Positions 19,295-28,670 are shown, numbered from the stretch's first letter. The stretch: DNA of 54,647 bases from Candidatus Parabeggiatoa sp. nov. 2 (GCA_002085445.1 NBMI01000041.1:1-54647); one strand, 5' to 3'. Made by a program: numbers and translations. The notes: a model not told the origin generated them from the sequence alone.

Positions 19295-19622
19295 TCAAAA
19301 CCCAATCGGTAAATCATCAATCATTGATTTGGGAAACATTTTCAATTCATCAGCTGAAAATGGAAAGTTAGGTAACCAATTTTGTATTATCTCAGCTAAA
19401 ATTAAGGCTTGTTTTTCATCTCGCCGTGCTTTTCCTCTATTGGTTTGATGAGATAACCACATTTTAGGGATAACACCTCGGATCTGGCACCACCATTGGG
19501 GCTGGAAAACCATCTTCACCAATAATAATCTGTGTCACTTTCTGGCTCGAAACAATCCAACGTTGGCTGGCAATCGGGCTCGCGACCCAATCATTTTCAT
19601 CACCAATAGTCTCAGCTTTTCA
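19295..19622 (-). pseudogene. remnant of a GSU2403-type nucleotidyltransferase-fold protein
   Basis: Read in two frames, the minus strand gives first DENDWVASPIASQRWIVSSQ and MVVPDPR, then after a shift near 19475 KMWLSHQTNRGKARRDEKQA and ELKMFPKSM. The two halves join into the C-terminal part of a family I recognise as nucleotidyltransferase-fold proteins (VPDPR...H-K-x-WLS...MFPKS). The join lacks about two residues and is out of frame, and the N-terminal half is absent. A decayed fragment. Confidence 0.65.
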
Positions 19623-20145
19623 TTTTTATAAATAAGAACGTATTTATAACGGAAAAACGCGTTTAAAACAAGGGGTAATAACTAATTAGGTCACCTCCTA
19701 TCAGTTTTTTATAACCCACCCCAATAGAAGTACAACGAATGAACGAAATCAACGATATCAGACAGGGTGCCATTTTCGACAAACTGATAGGTGGTAAGAA
19801 CTAATTAGGTAAAATCTGTTAAAAAGGGCAAGTTTTGGACAAGATTAAAACGGATTTTTTTAATTGACAGCCAACAGCTAAAGCAGTTGTCTGAAAGCTC
19901 AAGTCCCCTAAAGGGGACTAAATAATTATCTGAATATCTATAATCCCTTCTTAAGGATTAGATCGAAACAATACCCACTAACTAATCCTTTCTTATATAC
20001 AATCCTTGTAGAAATATACAATCCTTGTAGAAGGAAGTTAAGTTAAATCATGTTCAAAAGGATTAAACGGAGGCAAGGATAAATCTGATTCTTAAATATT
20101 GCGGTTCAGGTTGCAAACAGGCTCTTGCTTAAGCAATTTCAACTC
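19623..20145. other. intergenic, repeats only
   Basis: Two related 'aactaattaggt' blocks at about 19680 and 19800, then a reversed CTACAAGGATT-type copy near 19985-20035. No coding sequence recognised. Confidence 0.6.
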
Positions 20146-20667
20146 TCAGCCTATCCGAAATACCTTAGTAATAGGCAAATGAACATCGAGCAGTTTATCA
20201 ACAATCTCTGTATCATTCATATCAAAAGTTTGTTTTTCACCTTGCGAATAAATATTAATCACCTCCACAGAAGGCATTACTAACCAACAACTTCTAACGC
20301 CAAGCGCAAAATAAGCCTTAATCTTAGCCAATAAGTCCGTAATCGCCTGCTTTGGAGAAAGGACTTCAATCGCTAAATCCGGTATTTTAGTGACTCGCAT
20401 TTCATCAAAAGCCAAAACATCTTCTTGATCAACCGGGGGTTCAAGGTAAACACTGATGTCCGGTACCAATTCATCTTTAGCTTTTAGATCAAATTGGCTT
20501 AAATCAATCGCAGTTGCATCTAAACTTAATTCAACAAAAGGTGTGAACCGCTCATCATTCCCAAACAAGATGGTCAAATTAGTTTGGGCTAGGCTATGTT
20601 TCTTTGAAGGCATATCTATGTTCTCCGCTTCTTCAAAGTGGCTAAAGTTATTCATATCAATACTCAC
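20146..20667 (-). CDS. Uma2-family PD-(D/E)XK endonuclease-like protein
   Basis: 173 residues of the DUF820/Uma2 kind: LVPDISVY holds the usual Asp, and KIPDLAIEVLSPKQ with KIKAYFALGVRSCWLVMP holds the Glu-Lys part and the hallmark 'K..Y...G....W.V'. The family is expanded in cyanobacteria and Beggiatoaceae; biological role is not established. The N-terminal 25 residues are unusual and acidic. Repeats lie on both sides. Confidence 0.88.
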   Translation of the reverse strand: MSIDMNNFSHFEEAENIDMPSKKHSLAQTNLTILFGNDERFTPFVELSLDATAIDLSQFDLKAKDELVPDISVYLEPPVDQEDVLAFDEMRVTKIPDLAIEVLSPKQAITDLLAKIKAYFALGVRSCWLVMPSVEVINIYSQGEKQTFDMNDTEIVDKLLDVHLPITKVFRIG

Positions 20668-21162
20668 TCCATCAAAGTAGAACTCATCATGTCAAATCCA
20701 TTAATTCGTTAATGGGCGGGTTTTGAACAATATTAAACGGAGGTAAGGATAAACCGGATTAATTCTCAAATTGTCTGAATCAGAATTTACATAATTATAG
20801 AATTTACAGAATAATTTCATTTACTTAATGGTTTTTAATCCTATTAATCCTAAAATATTGATAATCATAATTCAGACAATTCTAGTACAACGGATTAGCG
20901 GAGTAAACGGATTGATGAATAGGGGATTTTGTTCGTTCTCAGAATCTTAAAATTCTTTGAACTGACAGAGTCTAATTTCAAGGCTCACTTAAAAAAATCC
21001 GGCAATGAAGTCAATCCGCTGTACTTACGAGACAAGAATAAACCACAATAACTACAAGGATTGTATATAAAAAAGGATTAGATCGAAACCATACCCACTA
21101 ACTAATCCCTTCTAAAATACAATCCTTGTAGTTATGGTTTTAAATCCGATATGCACAGGTAC
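20668..21162. mobile_element. intergenic with a hairpin MITE (21052-21132)
   Basis: At 21052-21132, CTACAAGGATTGTATATAAA is mirrored by a degenerate ATACAATCCTTGTAG end around a ~30-bp middle. This is a complete small inverted-repeat element of the family whose single ends are scattered through the window. The rest holds AT-rich repeats and no gene. Confidence 0.7.
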
Positions 21163-21810
21163 TTACGCGCTGAGTGATGATTCATTTAATGTGGCTTGTT
21201 CTAGCTGTTTCAACACAGTTAAAACTGTATATAAATCATTACCGGGATTATTCAGTTCAAATACTCTTGATAACGCATATTGTGGCATTTCACTTTTGAC
21301 CAATTTGATAAAGACAAAACTCCCACCCGTTGTTATCATGCCAAAGCAAGGTTTTTCCTGATTCTTATTAGCTAACATATAGGCCAATATTTGTGCCAGT
21401 CCTGCTTCGATAGAAAAGGCGGCCTGTTTTGATTCAATCACCATGATCCAAAATTGCTCCTTCAACACCAAAACATCAATTTTTCCGTCAACAATGACTT
21501 CTCCATCCCTATTGGAGATTTTAACCGAATATTCTGATTTGGTATGAAAAGGATACAGATAGAAACCAGCAAAATATAACAATGGGCCTAATACCGCCAT
21601 TTTAACGGTGTCTTCAAGCAAGGGAGGATACTTTATGAGATTGAAATAACCTGCTTTCAGTCGATCTAAAAGTTGTTTATCTAAATCCGTTATTTCTGGC
21701 AAATCACCTTGCCACTCTGAAAAAAAGTTCTCATCAAAAGTACGTTGTAAACAAAATTGCGTTTCCAAATCATGTAATGAAATGTCACTCGCATGAATGG
21801 GTTGACTCAT
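21163..21810 (-). CDS. restriction-endonuclease-like (PD-(D/E)XK) protein
   Basis: 215 residues from ATG 21808-21810 (MSQPIHASDIS), preceded by a strong AAAGGAG; the longer frame is rejected. A nuclease-fold core is visible: VIVDGKIDVLVLKEQFWIMVIESKQ has the Asp and the Glu-x-Lys spaced as in PD-(D/E)XK proteins and type I restriction-subunit N-termini, followed by helix AGLAQILAYML. The rest of an R subunit is absent, so this is a free-standing nuclease-like protein of unknown role. Confidence 0.75.
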   Translation of the reverse strand: MSQPIHASDISLHDLETQFCLQRTFDENFFSEWQGDLPEITDLDKQLLDRLKAGYFNLIKYPPLLEDTVKMAVLGPLLYFAGFYLYPFHTKSEYSVKISNRDGEVIVDGKIDVLVLKEQFWIMVIESKQAAFSIEAGLAQILAYMLANKNQEKPCFGMITTGGSFVFIKLVKSEMPQYALSRVFELNNPGNDLYTVLTVLKQLEQATLNESSLSA

Positions 21811-21884
21811 CGTATTTCTCCTTTGATAATGTCGCAGACGTGGTGACTTTAACGAAGTTAGTGCTTGGGGATAAATCCCCAAGC

Positions 21885-22035
21885 TAAAAGCTCAAGTCTG
21901 CTAAAGCAGACTAACTCCCCCCCGGCGTGCCGGGCGAGAGAAGCTTGGGGATAAATCCCCAAGCTAAAAGCTCAAGTCTGCTAAAGCAGACTAACCCCCC
22001 CCCCGGCGTGCCGGGCGAGTGCCCTTTAGGGCACT
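21885..22035. repeat. duplicated hairpin block
   Basis: Two ~70-bp copies, each with GGGGATAAATCCCC, an AGTCTGCTAAAGCAGACT hairpin and a CCCGGCGTGCCGGG hairpin. A related copy is at 32940-33000. Confidence 0.8.
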
Positions 22036-22128
22036 TGAGCTTTGAGCTACTGGCGGTAGTGGAAAACTTGATCATCGAGTTCTACTATTAGCCTTGAGAT
22101 TTATTTCAAGGCTGAGTAGTTACCGCTT

Positions 22129-22734
22129 TTATCCCTTAAATCTATCCGCTATATAACCTATCCTATCTATGATGCCGGAGACATCACTGATATAACAACC
22201 TTTTCTATCGGCAGTCAATACCGAGTTTTCCAGTAAGTAAAACTCCCACTCAACACCGTCTGTTATAATGCCGTACACCTTGCTTTGTTCAAATACTTTT
22301 AGCGTCGCGTACATTTCAGCCAGACAGTGATACCTTTGCTGTGCCTGTTTCACTTCAACAATTGATATGATAGGGGTTACAAATTTATAAGCATGTAAAC
22401 TCAAAGCGCAATCATACTTACCGTTTAACTGATGCGGTAAATCGGGTGTTTTTTCCAGTTCAAGATTAATCGGTGGCTCGAAAAAAGCACCCACATCTTT
22501 TACGACGCAAGTATTTAATAAGACAGGCGTTATCAAAAGGTGACTTCTTGTTGCTTCATTAGTGTCCTCATTTAAGGCAAAACGAGACTTGATTTCATCG
22601 ACGGCTTTTTGAGTCTCAGGGTACGCTTTGTGACTTGGTGTTAAGTTTTCAAACAAGTTGCCCCTAGCCGTTTGCACTTTAAAAATTTTTTCTAACTGGT
22701 CAGTTGAGTATCCTTTATATTCACTAAAAGACAT
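22129..22734 (-). CDS. PD-(D/E)XK-like hypothetical protein
   Basis: 201 residues from ATG 22732-22734 (MSFSEYKGYS) with GGAGG 7 bases upstream. KYDCALSLHAYKF and PIISIVEVKQ supply an Asp and a Glu-x-Lys in nuclease-fold order, followed by LAEMYATLKVFEQSKVYGII, like restriction-endonuclease-type folds often annotated as hypothetical in Beggiatoaceae. It resembles the 21163 gene in plan but not in sequence. No partner methylase nearby. Confidence 0.7.
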   Translation of the reverse strand: MSFSEYKGYSTDQLEKIFKVQTARGNLFENLTPSHKAYPETQKAVDEIKSRFALNEDTNEATRSHLLITPVLLNTCVVKDVGAFFEPPINLELEKTPDLPHQLNGKYDCALSLHAYKFVTPIISIVEVKQAQQRYHCLAEMYATLKVFEQSKVYGIITDGVEWEFYLLENSVLTADRKGCYISDVSGIIDRIGYIADRFKG

Positions 22735-23312
22735 TGCAAAAACCTCCAAAGTTAAAAGAGATATGCCGTTGACGATATCTATTGTATCATCAGGTAATCA
22801 AATTAAGACTGCAAATCCTTTAATCATGCATTTTGGTGGGCAACACCGTTTGCCCACCCTACGTTTGATATGAAGCGAAACCTACTAGAATAGTTTTGTT
22901 TTGACAACTCCAAATGTGTAAGTTTCCCCGGGTTTCACCTTTTCAGGCAAAAGTTTCCGTTGCGGAAACTTTTGCCTGAAAGGCTATTCATATTCAACCC
23001 CTTCAGGGTTGAGGCCTCTTGCACGGCCCTTCCCCAAGTTTCACCTGGGGCTATTCATATTCAACCCCTACGGGGTTGGGGCATCTTGCACGGCCCTTCC
23101 CCAGGTTTTCCTTAAGCTATTCATATTCAACCCCTTCGGGGTTGGCGCGTATCCGATACCTTTTCCCCAGGTTTCACCTTTTCAGGCAAAAGTTTCCGTT
23201 GCGGAAACTTTTGCCTGAAAGGCTATTCATATTCAACCCCTTCGGGGTTGGGATCGTTGGTTCTAGTCTGCTAAGAAAATAGAAATGCGCCCGGTTGGAC
23301 GGTTTTTGGAAA
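22735..23312. repeat. palindromic repeat cluster
   Basis: A 41-bp palindrome whose arm is TTTCAGGCAAAAGTTTCCG occurs twice (about 22942-22983 and 23177-23220). Each is joined to TATTCATATTCAACCCC hairpin repeats, four in all. No gene supported; ORFs here are repeat translations. Confidence 0.85.
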
Positions 23313-24074
23313 TTATCCCGTATTATAAATAACATAAGCTAACTTGGTTTTTCCATCATGAAGTACACATTCGTCTTCCTGTTGTTCCGTTTTTTTTCTG
23401 TCGAGATATTCCTTGTCATAGGCACGTAAAATTTCTTTATCCTTTGTCGCTTGTTCTTCACCACCTTTATCCCCAGCCTCAATCAAATGATCTTCAATGA
23501 TTGAACGTCTTTCACCTTGAACATTCAGGGTGATAAAGATGGCTTTTCCCCCCACAGTGGTTGCCTCAAAAAAAGTTTTTGAGGCTTTTTTCAGGCTTTC
23601 TTGAGGTAATAATTGAAATGACTTTTTATTAACGATGAGATCGAATTTGCCTTCAGCAAAACTTTCTCTAAAGTCATGGGTTAAAAAACGAGGTTTTAAA
23701 TGCTCAAACTCAAACCCATGATCTTTTAGTTCTTTGGCAAAAGCCTCATGATTCTCAATGAGAGCTTCAATATTTTCTGTCGCTAACTCATTAAGAAAAT
23801 TGCTCAAATAGGCAGAAATGTCAGTACCAAAAACGCGACATCCAGCATGAGAATAGATGAAGGGTGTTATATCTAACCCACAACCTGGGAACCATACCTT
23901 TCTCTCCTTTGAATGTAAAGCAACACCGAGATAACTGAGCGTTTGCCAATTTTTTATTTTGTCCCAGTTATCAGATTCAACACTGTGATTAATCGATGAT
24001 AAATAAGCCTGATAATATTGTTCCCAAGCAACATGATCATCTAAATTATCCGGGGTTTGTAATTTTTCAAACAT
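23313..24074 (-). CDS. SAM-dependent methyltransferase, class I (TPMT-like)
   Basis: 253 residues. VWFPGCGLDITPF is motif I, CRVFGTDIS carries the acidic residue after strand 2, and KFDLIVNKKSFQLLP is the motif IV region. The substrate is not evident; the 'FPGCG' start is like thiopurine-type methyltransferases. ATG at 24072-24074. The gene is isolated, with repeats on both sides. Confidence 0.8.
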   Translation of the reverse strand: MFEKLQTPDNLDDHVAWEQYYQAYLSSINHSVESDNWDKIKNWQTLSYLGVALHSKERKVWFPGCGLDITPFIYSHAGCRVFGTDISAYLSNFLNELATENIEALIENHEAFAKELKDHGFEFEHLKPRFLTHDFRESFAEGKFDLIVNKKSFQLLPQESLKKASKTFFEATTVGGKAIFITLNVQGERRSIIEDHLIEAGDKGGEEQATKDKEILRAYDKEYLDRKKTEQQEDECVLHDGKTKLAYVIYNTG

Positions 24075-24534
24075 AGGATTGCTGTTAATGGCTTACCATA
24101 ATGAAAAATAAAATATGAAACATGAAAAATTAAAAATACTAAGGTGTCTTTCCAAAGCGGTTTTTTTTTGAGGGCCAGGTTGGCGAATTGATTAATTTGA
24201 TTTGATTGATGGCCCTTTTAAAAATGAAAAATGAATAATAAAAAGTACTAAGGTGTCTTGAATAAACTGTTTTTTGAGGGCCATGTTGTAAAAATGATTA
24301 ACTTTATTTTATTGATGGCCCTATCGATAAAAACGACTAAAAGGATAAGTGGAACACACTTGTCTGTTTTTACTCATTCTTATAAACGGGCTTTTTTTCT
24401 AACTGTTTTATTCAAATCATAGATTTCAATTGTGATTGAAGCACGTTCTTGATTCTTCTCCTGTGTCGCCCAAGATTTCTCCGATCCTAGAAATGACTTT
24501 CAGCGCAGTTTGTAACGTTGCAAAGTATAACATA
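24075..24534. repeat. gggccat stem-loop repeats and a possible coding remnant
   Basis: Two copies of a TTTTTTGAGGGCCA...TGATGGCCCT stem-loop (about 24165-24215 and 24270-24325). At 24390-24530 the minus strand reads as short peptide-like stretches in two frames with stops; I cannot assign it. Confidence 0.55.
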
Positions 24535-24750
24535 TAAGTTTGTAGCCGCTTCAGCGACTTAATCTGGCTGGTTTGTAGTAGTCGCTTTAGCGACTTAATC
24601 TGGCTGGTACTATAAACTTGGGCGCTGAAGCGCCTACTACAAACTATAAACTTAGGCGCTGAAGCGCCTACTACAAACTATAAACTCAGGCGCTGAAGCG
24701 CCTACTACAAACAAACTCAGGCGCTGAAGCGCCTACTACAAACTATAAAC
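24535..24750. repeat. array of GGCGCTGAAGCGCC hairpin repeats
   Basis: About four units of GGCGCTGAAGCGCCTACTAC plus 'aaactataaact', preceded by two related AGTCGCTTTAGCGACT hairpins. The array ends within a few bases of the BrnA stop codon. Confidence 0.9.
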
Positions 24751-25002
24751 TTAGCCCACAGCTTGCATTTCTTCACGGATGACTCGGCGCAGAGTGTTTT
24801 CGTCAAAGAGTGGCCTCGTATTGGCAATATATTCTCGCATGGCTTTATTCATCATGCTTTGGTAGCCAATTCCAGCGTTATCCGCTCTTTCACGAAACGC
24901 TTCAAGTACATCATCATCAATATAGATTGTTATGCGTGTTTTTCCTGTCTGTGGAATGACGGCACCACGCTCGCCTTTACTGAAATCATATTCCGCTTTC
25001 AT
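24751..25002 (-). CDS. brnA: BrnA-type antitoxin
   Basis: 83 residues from ATG 25000-25002. KGERGAVIPQTGKTRITIYI then DDDVLEAFRERA and GYQSMMNKAMREY form the ribbon-helix-helix DNA-binding region of BrnA antitoxins. BrnA normally neutralises the BrnT ribonuclease encoded just upstream and represses the operon. Here the upstream toxin is frameshifted, so the antitoxin may be an orphan. The start overlaps the end of the toxin frame by 17 bp. Confidence 0.85.
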   Translation of the reverse strand: MKAEYDFSKGERGAVIPQTGKTRITIYIDDDVLEAFRERADNAGIGYQSMMNKAMREYIANTRPLFDENTLRRVIREEMQAVG

Positions 25003-25257
25003 AGTTTTGCCTCTCTTTACGGGTTGCACGACGCGCTGAGATTAAACGAATATTACTGCCTCGATAGGTGTATACTACAACCAAAACACGTCCTAGAGAA
25101 TCTAAGCCGATTGACTGATGGCGTTGTTCACTTTCGGCATCTTCATCTTCACAGGAAATAGCATTGGGTCAAACAACACTGCTTCTGCGTCTGATAAACT
25201 AACACGGTGCTTTTTTAAGTTGGTTTTTGCCTTGTTGGGATCCCATGTCACGTTCAT
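24986..25257 (-). pseudogene. brnT: BrnT-type toxin, frameshifted
   Basis: From ATG 25255-25257 the frame reads MNVTWDPNKAKTNLKKHRVS and DAEAVLFDP, the BrnT start. Near 25152-25157 it shifts; the continuation in another frame is CEDEDAESEQRHQSIGLDSL, GRVLVVVYTYRG and ISARRATRKERQNYE, the exact BrnT C-terminus. A single-base indel therefore breaks an otherwise complete gene. Could be real decay or a sequencing error. Confidence 0.8.
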
Positions 25258-25798
25258 ATAAATGTTCTCCTAGCTTTGCTGAGAATTTATCTTTGTCATC
25301 TTTATTTCCTCTTTATCTGTGTTATAAAGAGTATAACAATTGTCAATCGGCTTAGATTCTTTCGAACGTGTTTTGGTTATTGTATGTATATACCTACTTT
25401 TAATCTATAATCTCGCGTCGTCACTCAACTATTCTTTGAATAAAGTCTGCAACCACTTATTGGTGTTGATTATCTCACTTCAATAATTCCGTCAACTACA
25501 GTTGAAAGAGGTTTCAATAGGGCCATGAGTTGAAATTCGTTGAGCCATTATGCGATATGGCCCACAATTGACGGCCATCAGTCTATCGTTCTCGTTTTTC
25601 GCACTTAGGAAAACTACTAGGCGGTATTTGAGAATTGGCTACAAACTTAGGCGCTGAAGCGCCTACTACAAACTATAAACTTAGGCGCTGAAGCGCCTAC
25701 TACAAACTATAAACTCAGGCGCTGAAGCGCCTACTACAAACTATAAACTTAGGCGCTGAAGCGCCTACTACAAACTATAAACTACAAACTCTGAGAAT
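25258..25798. repeat. intergenic with GGCGCTGAAGCGCC array
   Basis: 25258-25640 shows no gene. About 25642-25790 holds four more GGCGCTGAAGCGCCTACTAC units that abut the stop codon of the ABC transporter at 25799. Confidence 0.8.
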
Positions 25799-27943
25799 TT
25801 ACGGATGTGCAATCACCACCAACGTCGGTGCCCTGCGAAGCACACACTGTAATGCGCGTCGAAGATTTTCTGGATCAAGCGCGGCAAAGCTTTCGTCTAA
25901 AATAATTAGATCAGCCTGTTGAAGGAGCGCACGGGCAATATAAAGCCGACTGCGTTCGCCGTGGGACAATTGCCAGCCGCTCTCGCCAACCATTTGCTGA
26001 AATCCGGCTGGCATATGTTCAAGTAAATCCCCAAGCCCAAGTTCACGGCAGATCGCTTCGGCCTCTTCCAAGTCGGCACGCAAAGGAGGCCAGCGCCGTC
26101 CCATCAATAAATTAAACGCTAATGTTTCTGTAAATACATGATTTTCGTGGAATTGTGGTGCAGTCACAATTCGTTGCCGCCAACTTTCGGTGCCAAGGAT
26201 TTGCTGATCGATACCCCATAATAATAATTGGCCGGATTCAGGGAAACGCATCCCCGCTAACAGCGCCGACAGTGTCGATTTTCCCCCGCCAGATGGCCCT
26301 TCTAATAGTAAGCGATCTCCTTTATGAATTGTCAGGCTACAAGCTTGCAAGATCGGAGAGGCATGCGGCCGATAACGAAACGTCAAATCTCGTGCCACCA
26401 ACACAGGCTCACGCGCCTGTTTTCTCTCGAATTCGGCCGGCAAAATGAACTTGGCGGAGTGCAGCTGAACTTGACCGCGTGCTGCGGCATGGAAAAGTGG
26501 CCCCACCTGTTTCCAAGTAATCACAACGCCCACCAAACTCGATACGCCACTGACGAATTTAGTCAAAGATTGCGAAGCCAGCAAAATGCCCCCTAAGCTA
26601 ATCGCCAAGGCGGCCGAAGCGGCCGGCGCGACAATGAACGTATAAACCACCCCTAAAAGCCCCACAATCAGCCAGCCGCGTCCAACAACCGCCTTGATTA
26701 TGACATTAATACGATCTACTCGTTCCGAGTGCCGCAGATAACGCGCCAGAAATTGCTCTTCCTCATCGTGCCAATGGGCCGGCGCTTCCTGCGCTATACG
26801 AGTACGATGCCCTACCATGCGTTCCACCAAATCATTGGTCATTTTCCGGTAAATCGTTACCCATTTATTAGATCGTAGGTAATAATACCAGCAAATCCAG
26901 CCAGTAAACATCATCCAGCCTAACAGTAGTAAGACGTGAGACATCCCCCCTGCACCTATCGCCAGAACGCCCATTGCAATAAACAATTGCAACACGGCCA
27001 TCAGGGCCATTAATCCGCCTCCCAAGGCAAGAGATTCCAACGACTCCGCTTCCATAACTAACCCCAAGAACTGGCCTGAACCCTGATGACGAATTTCTTC
27101 TGGCTCCAGTTGCAAAATGCCATACAACAGCCGTTGTTTAAAAAGACCACCAAGGCCTAAGGAAACGAGGTTATCCGTCCATAAACCTAACAGTTGCAAG
27201 GGAATAGCGGTAAACAACAGCAAAGCCCAAGCCGACATCCATGCCCAATTGAAATGTCCCTCTAATGCGCCCCTACCAATGACCCACCATCCCAGCAACA
27301 TAAGCAACTGTCCAATCAAATTGGTTCCAATAATTATCAACCAGTAACGTGGCAAGCGGGCATGACGAATCTGTTTCATAAAATCGTCTCCCGGCGACAA
27401 ACGTAATAGCCAACAGCCACCGATAGGCACTGAACCCAGTTGCTCGCGCAAAATAGCGGTTTTCGTAAAAGCTTGCCGTTCTTCGGGCACACCGGCATCC
27501 GTGAGTAATGCTTCAATCACTGGAGCCAAAGGCGCTTCCAAGTCATAGGCCAACACCTCCCGCAATTGTGTCGAATGGATGCGCTGCACCTTCCAATCGG
27601 GCATGATAACCTTTAGCCATTTTTTGCCGCCTTTGAGTACCGCTAAGAAGCGAAGCTCTTCTCCGCCCGGCAAGCGAATCAAAGCGGGGCCAATTTGTTG
27701 TAGCCTTTGTTCAAGTTCGGCATACGACAATTCCACCGCTTCAGCTTCAATGCCAAGTTGGCGAGTAGTCACTCTCATCCATTGGTTAATATGGTGATCA
27801 TCCACCGGCCCCACATAGCCAGACAATGTTGTTATGTCGGGCAGCTTGGGCAGAAAGCCGGCTTTTCGGGCCAACACTAACGCCGCTTCATGCCCTTGTG
27901 ATGCCGGCCACCCATAAGCACTTAAATCAGTTGTTTTTTTCAT
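25799..27943 (-). CDS. NHLM/NHLP-type peptide-export ABC transporter (non-peptidase subunit)
   Basis: 714 residues. Residues 1-150 form a soluble domain resembling a degenerate C39 fold without the catalytic Cys. Residues 195-470 are the membrane domain with about six hydrophobic segments, and the ATPase follows: GPSGGGKST (Walker A), LSHGERSR (signature), LIILDES (Walker B) and the H-loop in VIAHP. The protein stops right at the H-loop, about 30 residues shorter than usual, and a hairpin array begins at once, so the C-terminus may have been trimmed. Two-ATPase systems of this sort pair it with a C39-bearing partner, here 29693-32395. AAAGG lies about 9 bases before the ATG. Confidence 0.87.
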   Translation of the reverse strand: MKKTTDLSAYGWPASQGHEAALVLARKAGFLPKLPDITTLSGYVGPVDDHHINQWMRVTTRQLGIEAEAVELSYAELEQRLQQIGPALIRLPGGEELRFLAVLKGGKKWLKVIMPDWKVQRIHSTQLREVLAYDLEAPLAPVIEALLTDAGVPEERQAFTKTAILREQLGSVPIGGCWLLRLSPGDDFMKQIRHARLPRYWLIIIGTNLIGQLLMLLGWWVIGRGALEGHFNWAWMSAWALLLFTAIPLQLLGLWTDNLVSLGLGGLFKQRLLYGILQLEPEEIRHQGSGQFLGLVMEAESLESLALGGGLMALMAVLQLFIAMGVLAIGAGGMSHVLLLLGWMMFTGWICWYYYLRSNKWVTIYRKMTNDLVERMVGHRTRIAQEAPAHWHDEEEQFLARYLRHSERVDRINVIIKAVVGRGWLIVGLLGVVYTFIVAPAASAALAISLGGILLASQSLTKFVSGVSSLVGVVITWKQVGPLFHAAARGQVQLHSAKFILPAEFERKQAREPVLVARDLTFRYRPHASPILQACSLTIHKGDRLLLEGPSGGGKSTLSALLAGMRFPESGQLLLWGIDQQILGTESWRQRIVTAPQFHENHVFTETLAFNLLMGRRWPPLRADLEEAEAICRELGLGDLLEHMPAGFQQMVGESGWQLSHGERSRLYIARALLQQADLIILDESFAALDPENLRRALQCVLRRAPTLVVIAHP

Positions 27944-27984
27944 GCTCCGAGCCTTTCTATAACCATAGGTCTCGTCATACTTTA

Positions 27985-28275
27985 AATATAATAGGCGATA
28001 AATATAATAGGCGATAAATCGCCTACTACAAACCTACAAACTTTAGAAGGCGATAAATCGCCTACTACAAACCTATAAACTTAAGAAGGCGATAAATCGC
28101 CTACTACAAACCTACAAACTTTAGAAGGCGATAAATCGCCTACTACAAAACTACAAACTTAAGAAGGCGATAAATCGCCTACTACAAAACTACAAACTTA
28201 AGAAGGCGATAAATCGCCTACTACAAACCTATAAACTTAAGAAGGCGATAAATCGCCTACTACAAACCTACAAAC
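27985..28275. repeat. tandem array of AGGCGATAAATCGCCT hairpins
   Basis: About eight units of 36-39 bp, each AGGCGATAAATCGCCTACTA plus 'caaacctacaaactt'. The hairpin differs from the GGCGCTGAAGCGCC array by its loop and stem bases but has the same spacer. The array stops just before the peptide promoter. Confidence 0.9.
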
Positions 28276-28280
28276 TTGTG

Positions 28281-28310
28281 TTGAAATGGATATTTTGTTT
28301 TGTGTATAAT
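28281..28310 (+). promoter_or_regulatory. sigma-70-like promoter for the first peptide ORF
   Basis: TTGAAA at 28281-28286 and TATAAT at 28305-28310 with an 18-bp spacer. A short inverted repeat TCTGA...TCAGA follows in the leader at about 28319-28336 and could be an operator. The ATG of the peptide is 69 bp past the -10 box. Confidence 0.7.
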
Positions 28311-28378
28311 GTAATTTAGTCTGATACTTTGTCAGATTTGGATTATCGACTATTGATTTTTTGTTCGGAGATTTAAAC

Positions 28379-28570
28379 ATGAACATGAAAAGACATGCCC
28401 AAGCCGCTACAGATGAAACGAAAACGGCAAAGCCCGATGTGGTGCGCCCTAAGCAGGGCGGGTTACGGACTACCACTCACATACGGGCTGGTAAGAATTG
28501 TTGTTTGGAAGCGGAGTATTATAAAGGACTGGCTGATTATTATAACAATATGGACAGAGATGATGTTTAG
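28379..28570 (+). CDS. candidate secreted-peptide precursor 1 (63 aa)
   Basis: ATG 28379 with CGGAG 8 bases upstream; an earlier TTG frame is not needed. The 63-residue product has a basic, polar N-terminal half, then QGGLRTTTHIRAG ending at residue 38, then a 25-residue tail starting KNCCLEAEYY with two adjacent Cys, four Tyr and an acidic end. The [LI]x[TV][ST]Tx[IV]RAG block is shared with ORFs at 29056 and 33151. I hydrophobic at -4 and Gly at -1 of 'IRAG' suit processing by a C39 peptidase, so I infer a 38-residue leader and a 25-residue product. Own promoter upstream, terminator downstream; opposite strand to the exporters on either side. No family assignment. Confidence 0.7.
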   Translation: MNMKRHAQAATDETKTAKPDVVRPKQGGLRTTTHIRAGKNCCLEAEYYKGLADYYNNMDRDDV

Positions 28571-28670
28571 AGGAGATTAAAGCAAGAGGGGTGAGGTGGG
28601 AATAGATAGTGTGGGTAGCATGTATATACACCATCTCACATTAAATCGCAACTTTTCTTATGAAGAAATG

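Noticed and set aside
24390..24530. Possible gene remnant on the minus strand
   Set aside because: Short peptide-like stretches in two frames (for example SWATQEKNQERASITIEIYD) are suggestive but too brief to assign.
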